A program made the translations under genes and the position numbers. Below are positions 20,514 to 33,569 of a stretch of 64,000 nt of DNA, piece by piece. The stretch covers positions 344,833-408,832 of the forward strand of contig JAJEKB010021268.1 of the NCBI GenBank assembly GCA_022393335.1, in the 5' to 3' direction. The notes beneath the pieces are model-generated. The model made no database searches and was not told the DNA's origin. It was given only the letters and a program-made list of their open reading frames with translations. Position 1 is the first letter of the stretch. Each line of letters begins with the position of its first letter. This DNA comes from Macrotrachela quadricornifera (lineage: Eukaryota; Rotifera; Eurotatoria; Philodinida; Philodinidae).

Positions 20514-23500
20514 AATTAAGGTTATCACAAATATTATAATTTCTATTTTCATGATTTCATACTTACACATTATCTTTTGAAATAACTCGTGTTCTTATTG
20601 CTCTGGTTACAGTAAGAGTTGACATATGAAGTCAATTTGCACATGTCATACACTTAAAAAAAAGTTTCATATTGAATCTTTTTATCAAATTGAAAACGAG
20701 GTTCTATAAGCACTGCTTCGTGTTGAACACAAATCCTAGTCATCCATACAAAGTGTAGATTTTTAAAGTAGAAAACCATCAAATCTGGTCAAATCTTTAT
20801 GTTATTTATAACGAATTTTATTCATTCTGCTCTATATAGATACAAAATTTTGTCCACTTTTTAAAAAAGTTTTAGAATCGGCCAGGATTCAGTGGAAATG
20901 GTGATTTTTCACAATTTTCACCAAATTCAGTCAAATTGTAGAACCTTTTAAAAACTGGGCAAAATTTAGTGCCAAAGTCAAGCGCAGCGAATAAAAATTG
21001 GTCATAAGTAATACAAATATGTGAACGAATCTGATGGATCTTAATAATGAAAATTTACAATCATTGTGTCAAAACAATAGAATTTGGTGTAGTCTCAGAT
21101 CTATGTGGCCTACATTCTTAATGTTGTACTATTAATTCCACATCCTAAGATTTGTGCCTGAAATCTATACCCTTAATCCTATGTACTGACACATATACTT
21201 TTAACTCTATATTTTGTCAACTATATGTAAAGATCTTACAAAGTCATATCGCTGACCTTGTAATGATTTTGTAAGCTCAGACAAAAATCACACGAAAAGC
21301 CGTAGTATATGCAAAGCTTGCATCAAGTCTTTACATACGCCTCTTTCAAGAACTACTCATGTGAAAATTTTTCCCTGTATCGAAACTGAAATAGATGAAC
21401 ATATAGTCAGAAAGCCAGTTACTTATATTTAAATTATATCAGTTCGAGACAATATCTTTTAAATACAGATATCGTTTTTGACGATGTTTTCAAGTATTAA
21501 ATGTCTTTCGACACGATACATAATTGAAAATATATTTATAGAAACAAGTCCGGTTTTGTTTGTTTATTAAAGTCAAATGAAAATTAAATATTAATATATT
21601 TTTAGAACCAATGTGTTAGCAATAACGAATGTCCTCGCTACTATTTCTCTTTCTCCTCTGCTATACATCATTTTTAAAGACATTCTTTCTCCTTTTCATT
21701 CACATAATGTTTTGTGCTTCTTTGTTTCGTGTTCTGTTTTCGAGAAAGAATGTTATCTTTGATACCATTCTTTCTCTGTTTCTCTTTCATATATGTGTGT
21801 GTAGTCTATTTTCATATTCATTCGTTTTGATATAGATTCATTGATGAGTGTACTTTCTCTTACTCTCTTGCAGACAGAACTTAGCTAGAGAGAGAGAGCT
21901 CACAAATGCATTTAGTTCATAAAAAAAACTAAAATTGTCATTGACTATAAAGTTTTCAACTCGAATTATTAAGTAATGAAAGTTATGTATGCTTCATTTT
22001 ATATACGACATTATTTATGTGAAAATGAATAATTCATAAATAAAATAGTAAACGACAATTATCGTTCCCTTGACTGAAATTTATCTGACCGCTGCCTCTT
22101 ACTTATGAAACTTCGTTTTGAAAAGTCTTCACTGCTCACATACACGTACAATAAAACTCCAAACTTGTCACCAACGAATATTTGTACGAAAATTAAACCT
22201 AACAATATATATTGAGATTTTCTGATGCAATACATGTTAGACAGCTTGTAGTCGGTCGTCAGCGTTCCTGCAGTCCGTCACTCTCGACTACTCGTTTTTG
22301 TGTGCTATGTGAGTTTTTTGTTTGAAGTATCTTTTAGATATATGAAAATCTTGTGAACAAGTGACGCATTAGTAATATGGCTTCGATCGATCGAATCCTA
22401 AGGATAGATTGTGAAAACAATAACAGTATACTCTCCAAAGCGATTGTGCTCGATGTAGCTTGACAGCTTTTAGATCTTGGTTGTCGTAGTCAATCATTAA
22501 ATGAATACATTTATTAAACCTTTCAAGACATTCTGAGACTAATGCATTTGGTTCAAAGCTATTCAAACAGCTCCTCGTCGGTCGCCAGTATCCCTCCGGT
22601 TCACTACTCTTGACTCTTCGCTGCGATCAGTAGCCCGACTATCAGCTATTTTCCAAGCTATTTATCAGCTGACACTTTCTGAGAAGTTACTGGTATACTG
22701 ATGTGTCCTACTCCAAAAGGCTCCAACACCACTTTATAGTAATCAAATTTTTGAAAAATTAATCCATCTTCCTTTATCAACAACCCCTAGGGGCACCTCC
22801 CTCTTTGTGATATAAAATTTAAAAAAAAATTTATGTGCTCTAAAGATAGACTGCATATTGTACTTTCGATCTGTGTTTGAATGAGCTCAATCTGATCTAC
22901 CGTTAATTTTGTATTTGGTTTTCACGAGAAGCTGGTATACCAAAAGTTGTCAGAATTTTACTCACTAATACGAAGTAAAACAAAGTATCCACAATAGATC
23001 GTTCATAGAATTGCTGAAAAATGAACTTTCAATTTTTTAAAATTATTTTCAGTTTTTCTCATGAATCAGTTTTTCATACATAGCGCTCACCTGTGCGAAG
23101 AACGACCACTCCCTAACTTCATCCAATCAGGCCACAATTTTTGCCACAGATATTTGAAACTATTCTCCATAAGTAAAATCGACCGTTTTCGTTTTTGACT
23201 TCTCTATCCGAAGATATAGGGTTTACAAAAGCTAGAAAACCGGTTCGAAAAAACCTTTGAATATTTTTTCATAAAACAGGAAGAGAGACCTTAAAAAAAA
23301 AAGCTTAAAACTACCTCTGAGATATGACCGTAGGCATATGCAAATAAGTTTTCAGCCCAATCAGACAAAATTTGAGAGATTCATACAGTAGTAAGCTAAG
23401 GCTCTATGAAAAACCAAAGTTTCCCACAGAACTCTACAAAGAGCTCCTTTAAAAAAGTTTCCTCAAACACGGATCTCGTTATTTGATGTGCTCTATATGT

Positions 23501-26469
23501 GGTAAGAATTTCAGCCCGATTGGCCCTACCGTCCTTGAGATCTAAAAATGGTAAAAAAAGAGGGACTGTTCTTAATAACGCGGCCAACACACACAGATAT
23601 ATAACAACTTATCTTGTTTCTTATGTTTGTCTGTTCACTCGAAAAAATAACAAGCCTTAATAGCTGAAATGAGAAGATTCTGAGTAGACTATTCCAGCAA
23701 TAAGAAAGGCACATAAACTAGCATTAGCTATACTAGTTAGACTACTTTCCTTATTGTCTTCAAACTTAATTCAGCCACTACATTACAGAGTTTTAACCAT
23801 GCGGCATGATGTCCTAACGCTTGGTGGACTGTCTGATGCCGAAAACCTATCTGAAATGACACCAAAAATACACACAAACGATTACCCAGTTGATTGTTAG
23901 AAAACTCCTTCAGTTCCTTTGAGGCACCAGGCGACGATCGAATTTCTACTAATAAAATTTGAAATAATGATTTATCCTTCCAGTCATGCATTCCTTTCGA
24001 AACTCTACACCACTCCGTCTTGACTACTCAGAAACAAAATAGACGCTTCACTAACCAACTTCTCCTGCGGATAGGATCTCAATGATCCTATGTCCGTTCT
24101 CGAAATCTCTAATGTCGAATGACGAGTATCGAAGAGCTATGACTGGCTAGAAACCCAAACCGAAACAATCTGAATAGTTCAAAGTCCAAAATGGAAAGCT
24201 TCTGATTGGTTGATTTGTTCGGATGAAAGAATCTGATTGGTCGGCAGGTCGAGGTGGAGACAGTCTGCTTGACTAAAATTGCAGCTGCAAAACTTAGATT
24301 AATTTTGATTTTCACACTGATGCTTCTTTGACTCCATGACATGCAAGTAAACACATGTTTTTTGTGTGATCCTCTTTTCAGTCGAGGAAAAGTTTGGTTC
24401 TACAAAAGCATTTGTGAAATAAATAAACTTCGATATAAAGCACTTTTGTACTAGATTTGCACTTCCTTTAATACCAGTAGATCGTGTATTTCATTCGATG
24501 ACAATGTTCAAGACATTTTTAAAACGTAGAATATCGTTCTTTCCTTCAGATAGAAAATCTTGAGAAAGAAACCACACATTCGGATTCCCCGATTTCGAGT
24601 ACTTTTGATGAAATATTATTTGCTCTGATTCCTCAAATTTTTGGTCATTCATTTTGATTCGTTGATTTCAGGACTGCTTTAAGCGGATGTTTTTTTGATC
24701 CCGGTGTTCTTTTAACGCTGACAGGCAACCACATACATACAAACTATTTTCTTTCATATGATTCTCCCTTCAGTTGAGGGAACAATATCAGCAGTGTAGT
24801 TCATTTCGATTTGGTGAACATTTACAACACCATTATGAATCAAATCAAACTGGTACCATTACTGATACCGATACATATAAGTATCAGACTATATGCAAAT
24901 ATCCAGATTATAAAAATGTTGAACCGCAATCAAAAAATTTTTTTAGTAAGACAGATAAATATTGAGTCGTTGATATGAATCAAGACAAAACTTAATTAAG
25001 ACTTCCTCATCATTTTTAATATGTTACTTCTTTAGTATGTTCCTTTCATTAACGAGCCGTGTTCGTGCAATCGCAACAATATTACTTGAACAAATAGTCA
25101 ATCATTTCATTCAGTTAAAATCATTAGAAAACATTGGACTCTCTCTCACAAACACTAAATCCTTCAGTTTATTTTCACATTCACGATCTCCGTTCAATCC
25201 ATAGTAGTATTATTGTCCCAATAATAAATCAGTGATTTCTTTATCGAAAACCTTTCCAAAATATTAAGATTTCTCTTTTGTAGACACAAAGTACTTGAGT
25301 TCATCTCTGCATTCACGACTATCTCTGTAAATTACAGAAATTTTGTATAATTAGAAGATTAGTTTCATCAATAACTCACGTCCTCTACAAATTACACAAT
25401 CTCTGTTTTATTAAAAATTTATTCTAATAAATATGATTAGATAATATTGATCTTCATGTCTTTATTATAATAACCACATTCTGAAATAAAAATAGAAAAA
25501 AAAGTATTTGTTTTATTATTTCACGTTTATTGAAGATAGATTGATAGACAACACCAACTGTTCTGTTTTTTTTTTATTTTGATTCCAGCATACATATTGC
25601 AAAAAGAATACATTGATCATTATTAATCTAATACTTCTTTTTTATCATGAGGTATTGAATTTTAGTATATCAATACAATAATCTATTCATATATCATTGA
25701 GCAGAAATTTCATCTATTCAATATGTTTGAAAATAAACGATGGTTTTTCTTTTATATTTGTGGTTAAATATGTGTTTTGTTATTTGATACATGTTTTATC
25801 TTATATTTTTCTAACGAAAAGAAACAAATGTACCATTATCTTATTCTATAACTAGGGCACATCAAAACTAATGACCTGCACGAACAAAAACGATTTTCAC
25901 CTAAGAATATACTTCATCTAATAATTGTAATTGATTGCATATAATTTGCTAAAAATGTTTTTCAAATAATGACCTTAACATTTGTTAAGAATCTTTGCTT
26001 TATCATTTCGGAAATATTAAATTTTAAATAATAATCGATATCCAGATTTTATCTCTTTTCTAGAAATATTTATTTCATTTACTGCTTGAAATAATATTCA
26101 ACATAGTTTTTTTTATATTGATATCCTTTTATCTTGAATTATTTATAATATGTTAAAATAAATAGATCGTGTGCAAGCCAACATGAATACTAGGTCCTAT
26201 ATGTTCTTGAGTAAAAACTTAATTGATTCTGTTTTATGTACTTTGATCTCAAAATATCACTACTTTGCCTCTATTCAAGAGAAAAAAATTTTGTATTCTT
26301 CTAGCATCAAATCTTACTCATGAATTAATTTGCATACAAAAAACTTCTGTTCTGCTATAAATTTATAAAAAACAAAAATTCAAATCAAATTTTTTCGTAT
26401 TCATTCACAGATCGTTGTCAACAAAGAAATAGATACATACACAAAACATTTATTTTTCTATATACAAAT
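20514..26469. other. Long gene-poor region
   Basis: No convincing gene. A diverged direct repeat of a GC-richer block (CAGC..TCGTCGGTCG-CAG, CACTACTCTTGACT) occurs near 22241 and 22567. The 22.6-24.3 kb stretch has higher GC than its surroundings and several short open frames on the minus strand (23396-24354) without motifs, like an old decayed insertion. From 24.9 kb onward the DNA becomes very AT-rich toward the IP3 3-kinase 3' end. Confidence 0.4.
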
Positions 26470-28358
26470 TTAATTCGAATTTAAAGTTTGTTTTATTTCA
26501 TCGATTATATCATAAAGTAATGATATTATATTATCTAATCCAATTAAATACCCATCTTCATGTGAACCACGTATCCATGGTTTTTGATGTGTTATATGAA
26601 TATTATTAGGTAGTAATCGTGTTTTACCAAAATCAATCATCCATAATGATGCTTTATTATTATCATGTACAAATAAAAGTGATGAGCCAATTAACTGGAA
26701 AATAAAAAAAGAAATTAAAAAATTTGATTAGATTAAAAAATTTTTTATCAAACCTCATGAGTTTGAAAAAATTTTGAATGAATACATGCTGAACGTAATT
26801 CAATAAGACGTTCAAGATATTGAACCTATAATAATAAATAAATATATGAAAAATTTTTAAATTAATATTAATAATTTACTGCACGTAATAATGAATTAGC
26901 AATAAATTCACTTAATTGTTTTTTAACATCATTACGTTCTTTTATCCTTTGAAAATCTTTTGACATTAAACTCCGAGATTTCTTCAAATTAAAAAAAAAA
27001 AGAAAATAAAAGTATTTTTTTCTTATAAATAAATAATTTTTATTTGTTTTTTTTACTTTAATAGCTTCAATACGAAAACCTAATTCTTCACTTGAACTTA
27101 AACTTTCACGCCATATCATATAACGTGGTTTAAGAATTTTTTTTTCTTCATGTTCTTTTTCTGTTGGTTCTAATGGATCAATTGCAATCATTTTATTATA
27201 TAAATCCTAAAAGTAAAAAAAAAAAGATAAATTCAATTTAAAATAAAATATGTAGTGTTTTTACAGCTCTTGGTGTTGGATCACGTTCGGATTTTTCAAG
27301 TTCTTCTTCTAAATAAGTTCTTACACCTATTTTACAATCCATTATACATGCTTCATGAAATGAAGCTAATAAATCTTCAATTTCAATAAAAACTTCAAAA
27401 AAAAAAAAAAAAGAAAAATTAGAAATTAAAATAAATTTTATTCATACATTTTCCATCTTCATCTTTAATGGTTCCATTATATTTTGGAACAAAATCTTTT
27501 AAAATATCATTTTGAAGTAATTCACAACAATGTCTTTCATGTTCACACAATTCTTTTAATATAAAACCATTATGAATTCCTTCTTTAAATGTTCCTTTAA
27601 AATAGAAAAGAAAAATGAAAATATATAATAAATGTATATTGTAGTACCAGGATGACCAACTAATTGTATCCATTCATATCGTTCTTTTTTTGTTCGTGTA
27701 AATGTTAATAATGATGTAACAACTTTAGATAAAGCTTTCCAACTTGGTGTATTCTTAATAAAATGAAATAAACACATTTATTATTATTATTATTAATGAT
27801 TATATTAACTAAGTATTGATTTTTTACTTTTTTTACATGTTCTTCAGAATATGCACGATTAAATGATAATGATGTAGGTGATCGTAATTCATCATTATTT
27901 AATCCTTGCCAAATATCAAGTAATGTATTTTTTATTGATTTATTATGTTTTATTGAAGAACAACTGATTGATCTTGAATATTGAGAATGTCGTGAAACAG
28001 ATAAATAATCATTTGATGTTGAAGTTATAGATGTTGTCATTATTGGTTTATTTTTATTATCTAAATGATTTGAATAATGGTGAATGTTATGACGTATTGT
28101 TTGTATCGGTGATGATTGTGTAGCTACGTCACGTACATTTTTTCGTTTATTCAAACCAGAACGTTTTGAAAATGAGATTGAGAATGATGAAAGTCTACGC
28201 CTTATTTCTCTTGTTGAAGAGGGTTCTATAATAGTTGAATGAGAACGTAATTTTGTATTTATTGAAGCTGTAGATGTAACAGTAGGTACGCTCAATTGTA
28301 CTGCAGCATGAAAAAGAGCATTTCCAATAGAAGTGTTATTGCTATTCGATACGTGCAT
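26470..28358 (-). CDS. IP3K: Inositol-trisphosphate 3-kinase
   Basis: Eight exons on the minus strand: 28358-27828, 27753-27648, 27594-27448, 27392-27265, 27206-27057, 26981-26880, 26825-26754 and 26694-26470. They join in frame into 486 residues (the first donor could also be at 27836). The enzyme phosphorylates Ins(1,4,5)P3 to Ins(1,3,4,5)P4, tuning calcium signalling. The N-terminal ~180 residues are Ser-rich and low complexity. The catalytic part follows the family order: [49 protein letters not shown] (inositol-kinase signature), [25 protein letters not shown], and WMIDFGKT with the metal-binding Asp. The signature's usual leading proline (PxxxDxKxG) is Ala here. The kinase is complete through the C-terminal [12 protein letters not shown] further 5' exon upstream cannot be excluded. 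Confidence 0.93.
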
Positions 28359-29713
28359 GATTATTCTAGAAATGAAAGTGGGAGAGGGGTATTATTATAA
28401 TCCTGCGAAAGATAGCATATGTTTATCAATAAAATTTGATTCAAAAATTAATATAGACTGTCTTGTGAAACAATACCAAATGCACAATACAAATTTAACA
28501 CCAACGCTTTATTGTTTCCTTTTCTATTTCACTAAACACACATCGAACGAATGATTCTATTCTCTTGTTTTTTTTGTTTGTACTTTTTAAATGAATTTAT
28601 ACGTATGACTTCTGTTCTGTATCTCATATATTTCATTATATTACCGCAACAGCTGTAAGAAGTAATGATGATAAAGGTGCAGTAGTAAGATCAAAGTTCA
28701 AAATTTCATAAATAGTCTTTTTTAGAAAAAAAAACGAATGTATTAAATTAGAAATATATTATCATATCGAATGACGTCACATCTCACTGATAATCAACGC
28801 ATATTTATATATACTAAAACTTGTAAAAATATATTTCATAATGTCAATATCGAGAACTATATCCATAAAAAAGAAACTTACTTTTTTATTATATATTTAT
28901 TGATTGTAAGGCAATAAATGAATACTGATTATTATTTGTTATGGTACGCTAATGCTATTGTCTTATTTATTATAAATATATTTCGTTTTATTTTTGTAAT
29001 TTTAAGTGCGTCATTTTACACACGATATTGAGAAATTGCTAATATTGACTGATTATTAGTCATGATAGTTTGAATCATATGATATATGGGCAAAATCACA
29101 CATGATTAAAGATTCAATTTGACATATACAAAAAAAATGAATATCTTGTTTATTTATTGATTAAATTATTTAAATAAAATTTACAATAGTATTCAATGAT
29201 AAAAATACATTTCGAACTTCTTATTATTTGGGTCAGCATTTTTTTGATTACCAAAAAATTGAGTTTCGACTATGAAATTTGTCTATCTGCGAAATGATCA
29301 TCAAAAAAAACATACATTTGATCACCAAATTAATAATTAATAGAAAAAGTAATAACTATATGAAAAAACGTCAGAAAAAAAAAGTATTAATGTAAAACAC
29401 ACACATCATTTGGCATGAATCAGCATACTAGCTCTACTCCAATTTTTCAATCCTTCTTACGAGTCAGACTACATCTCTTGCTTCATCTCGTTACCTTCTA
29501 TACTTTCACCCACATCCACACTTGTACTCTGAAATTCTTAAATATCCTCACCATTCTGGTATCTATTATAAGCGTACCATTTACGAAATCAATCCTTTCT
29601 ATTAACTATTTCGTACTTAATAAATTTGGTGATTAAACGTATGTTTTTTTTAGTGATCGTTTTACAGGTATAAAAATTGATAATCAAAACACATTTTTCC
29701 CTTATTATTATTT
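28359..29713. other. AT-rich spacer between IP3K and the 170-residue gene
   Basis: Nothing coding is supported. The short frames at 28333-28554 and 29415-29636 have no motif. The IP3K promoter should lie just above 28358. Confidence 0.35.
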
Positions 29714-30226
29714 TTAAGATATAGTACAAGCTTGAGACACTTGAGCACGATGTATAGCTTCTTCTCTTTGTCCTTGTGGACTAAATCGATAAGCAAGTGA
29801 TCTTATTGGTTCATAATAATATGTTTGCATCCATCCACTTTTATATGCCATAATTTTTTTAACTTGCCGTGTTCGACCACCGATTACTATTGATTGAACA
29901 ACAAATAATTGATTTTTAACTTGACCAATTTCATAAAATTGATTTGAAGTAGTTGGACATAATTGAGCTTTTTCAAAAAAGACTTTATCTTCTAATTCAT
30001 CTGGTGAAAGTGTTGCAGCAAGTACAAATATAAGTTTATCTTCTTCATCAGACATATTCATCCAATTGGAATAATTTCTATATCTTCGAATATTATTATC
30101 ATCATAATCAATAACAGTACATACACAATCAAGATAATACATTATTTTAGCAATATCTGCATCAGGTACTGTTGTTGCTTGACCAAACATTTTAAAATCA
30201 TAGTTTGTATTTTGAAACATTGCCAT
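29714..30226 (-). CDS. Conserved-looking 170-residue protein of unknown function
   Basis: A single-exon frame beginning MAMFQNTNYDFKMFGQ and ending QREEAIHRAQVSQACTIS. Its composition is that of a globular soluble protein (balanced charges, many Tyr, motifs such as VCTVIDYDDNNIRRYR, LSPDELEDKVFFEKAQ, VKKIMAYKSGWMQTYYY) rather than translated AT-rich noise. No signal peptide, membrane segment or known domain is recognised. The 170-codon length in DNA this AT-rich makes chance unlikely. A tiny open frame with a signal-like N-terminus lies directly upstream (30403-30287) and might be a leader or separate peptide. Confidence 0.72.
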   Translation of the reverse strand: MAMFQNTNYDFKMFGQATTVPDADIAKIMYYLDCVCTVIDYDDNNIRRYRNYSNWMNMSDEEDKLIFVLAATLSPDELEDKVFFEKAQLCPTTSNQFYEIGQVKNQLFVVQSIVIGGRTRQVKKIMAYKSGWMQTYYYEPIRSLAYRFSPQGQREEAIHRAQVSQACTIS

Positions 30227-30286
30227 GATTGTTTATTAAGATGTATGTATATATTAAATATTACGATTTGAATTTAAAGTATGCAT

Positions 30287-30403
30287 TTACATTGGTATAT
30301 ATAAACCTGCAACAGTTCCTACTTCCGAGGATGTAATAAAGGAAAAAACCAAGGTTAATAAGAAAACAAAAAGAATTTTTTTATTTTCTGTTAATGATGT
30401 CAT
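30287..30403 (-). CDS. Small ORF with signal-peptide-like sequence (38 residues)
   Basis: MTSLTENKKILFVFLLTLVF is followed by SFITSSEVGTVAGLYIPM and a stop. The N-terminus resembles a signal peptide (Lys pair, then a leucine/phenylalanine-rich core, then small residues). It lies 60 bp upstream of the 170-residue gene on the same strand. A GT follows GTTGCAG inside it, so it could instead be a 5' exon, but no acceptor was found before the downstream ATG. It may be a chance frame. Confidence 0.25.
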   Translation of the reverse strand: MTSLTENKKILFVFLLTLVFSFITSSEVGTVAGLYIPM

Positions 30404-30705
30404 TGTACTCAATGTAAGGATCATATAAAAACAAAAGTAAACATATAAATTCTACGAAAAATTCATGAAAATGTTGAATATGTATTGATGATCTGCATTA
30501 ACAAATGTGCACATTTTTTTAAAATGTAAATCAACGTCAGAGTTTTTATACAATAAAAAAATGTATATTCAAAAATAAAGATAAACAACAATTATATGAG
30601 ATGAAATACATCTCAGATTTTGAATGTTTTGAATGTTATTTGAATTGTAAATATTATATTTATTTATTGAAGAAACTAGACTTTTTTTTTCTCTTTTTAT
30701 CAGTA

Positions 30706-30726
30706 TATATATATATATATATATAT
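30706..30726. repeat. (TA)n microsatellite
   Basis: About ten TA dinucleotides in a row. Confidence 0.85.
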
Positions 30727-33532
30727 GTAGTCAGGTCAAAAGAGGTTGAGGGAAAAAAAAGAGAGATTCTTTTTTTTTATTTCTATGATGTATTCTATTA
30801 AATATTTTCATAAAAGCTAATTAAATAAAATCCATCAGATTTATTAAATCGATTGTCTACGTCAATCGAATCTTAATTTAAGTAGACAGGAGATAATTAT
30901 ATGATGTTTTCGTTATGATGGAATACAATCATATGATGTATAGAAACATGAATAAACTATTTTAGTTCATTTTGTCATAAAGTATTAATTATATTTTTTT
31001 TGAACATCGAGGAAATTTCTTTTGACACTAATTATGTATGATTATCAATGAATTTAATTTTACGGATGTATTTATTAAATGTAAGATTAGTTTTTAGATC
31101 TATAAAATGATTTTCTAGATTTTTTCAACTATGATATAAATTCACTTCTTTTTTTTTTTGAAAAGTTTTTTTTATTTAATTTATATTTTTTGACTAATAT
31201 TTAAAAATCATTATTTAAAAGTTAAATAAGAAAAAATACAATAAATTTGAAATATTAACATAAGATTATTTTTATATTATATTTTATTGATTAATTATTC
31301 TTAAATATATAATAATCTGAGTAAAATATTACAATAGCTTTTGTTTATTCTATTCATGTGATTTTAGCAATCCATATGATATGACAATTATTTATTTATC
31401 TTTCTTATTGTATTAAAAGGAATAGTACTAAGAAAAATAGTTAAATACAATCTAGTATTATGCAAATGAATACCATTATTCTATAATAAAGATAATTATC
31501 TATCAAATAAATAATTGATTTTAAAATAAGAATTTTTAAAATAAAAAAAAAATATTTATATACTTATTTAATAAATTAAATTAATTTTATTTGGATTGTT
31601 TTATACAAATGTTAGTTATTAAGATAGTACTTAGTTCGATATATAAGTATAAAAATCTTATCTATATGTATTATATATTATAGATAAAATCGATGCATCA
31701 ACACGCACAAAAGTATCATTGAGATCATCATTAACAAGATTAAGATAGTATAGTAGCATATGATCAAATCTTTATTCTACTCTTCTTCCGTTCTTCTCTT
31801 TATATCGTATTAGTATTCAGAAAAATATGGAGCACGTTCTGCACTTCATCTCATCGAATGTCATCATCAAATTGATTTTAGGCAAAAAAAAAACTTCCGC
31901 TACGATCGATCGATGTGCTGATGAGTATCGATATGTACATGTGTCCTTTCGTATGCCTCATTGAATAAAAAGGAAACACAAGAGACACATACTAACTTTT
32001 ATCATCAACAAAATGTACTGAAAACAACGATTTTGTTTTAGTAAGTTCTCAGATTTGTCAAGTTAAAAAAAAATGTTTGTTTTTTTTTTTTTATATCCAA
32101 AAAATAAGATCAACTATCATTTTTTGTCAGTAAACAGAAATAAATGTCTATTGAGAATCGATATCATTTATTGATTGACAGAATATTTGATAAATTTAAC
32201 TTATATTCTATAAAAAGCAAGATCTATGATGATATAAGTTTGTCGTTTTAGGAAAAAAAAAATATTGCCTGCAAATTCTCATGAGGGAAATAGAATCTTT
32301 CTCTTTTTTTTTTCTTCTTTATTTAATATTTTATGAATAACTTTATATGATGAAAAAAAAAGAAAGAATACTTCAAGCATACTATAAGTGAGTGAATATA
32401 ATTCAATTAATAGTTTTGAAAAAAAAAGAAAAATGCTAAAAAATATTTTTCTTTTTCTTTGTATATAATAGGTTAATTGAACGAATACTTTTTTTTTTTT
32501 ATTATTACAGAATAAAACGTTTTAAATCTTATTCAACTTTGACATACTCTTGAGTATTTTGAATAACACTTTCAACAATAAGGGTCTTTCTTATTAATCT
32601 AATAATGGATTTTTCATCTTGAAGCAAACGTAACGATAAGAAATAATGAATCAAATTTCATTTGCATAAATGCGTTTACACTATGTCAATAAAAATGTTT
32701 ATAGTAATATTATAAATGTTTAAAAAAAAAAAATCGTCATATCTCATGGGATTTTATTAATATTATTTTACTAATCTTTAAAAAATAAAAAAGAAAATCT
32801 ATTCGACTTATGATTTTGTTCATTTAATCATAAATATGAAATTCACTAGTTCATGTATATATATCATTAGCATATGAACATTTATTATATTTTAGATGTA
32901 ATATATGATAGTCAAACTAAATAAGAAAGAAGGAACATTTTGTTATTATTTATTCTTGTGAGTTGTCGAATCGTATAATCAGATCTGTCAGTATTCGAAT
33001 GATGACGATAGAGTTTTTAGCTTTTGCTCGAAGGATAAAATGTCAAGATAAAAATATCTATATACAATATAACTGTAAAGAAAAAACAACTTTTCTTTAC
33101 AATATTATTCTCAATAGATTTTTCTACTATAAAAACCAATGAATATCGGAAAAACATTACTAAATAAAGGTAGATCTATTCTTCTTTATTATTCTAACTA
33201 TTATTGTCTAGAAAATCTCTAGTGGGAGCAATATTACTATGTGTATGGCACACATAGAAAATGAAGGTCTATATACTATTATAGAAATTTCTGAGTACTC
33301 AATGAGTGCCAATCTCTATCTTTTTTTTTTTTTTATTTTTTGCTCATTGTTAGAATCATATAGAGAAGAAAAGGAAAGGATGAGAAAGAACAGGATAAGG
33401 AAGAGGACGATTTTGAACATTGCTTCTTTCTTATTTTAGTCTATTTCTTTTGTGTCTATGGTCTGCTATTACTATTGATGATGATGATCGGATGAATTCT
33501 GTTTTCTTGTGTCAAACACAAAAAGCAAAGAA

Positions 33533-33537
<5 letters not shown>

Positions 33538-33562
<25 letters not shown>
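33538..33562. repeat. (GA)n microsatellite
   Basis: An uninterrupted run of GA dinucleotides. A second, interrupted purine-rich tract follows at about 33865-33930. Confidence 0.85.

Positions 33563-33569
<7 letters not shown>

Noticed and set aside
23396..24354. Several minus-strand frames of 60-84 codons in the GC-richer 23-24 kb segment
   Set aside because: They lie in different frames, show no shared protein motif and no consistent splice sites; probably decayed insertion.
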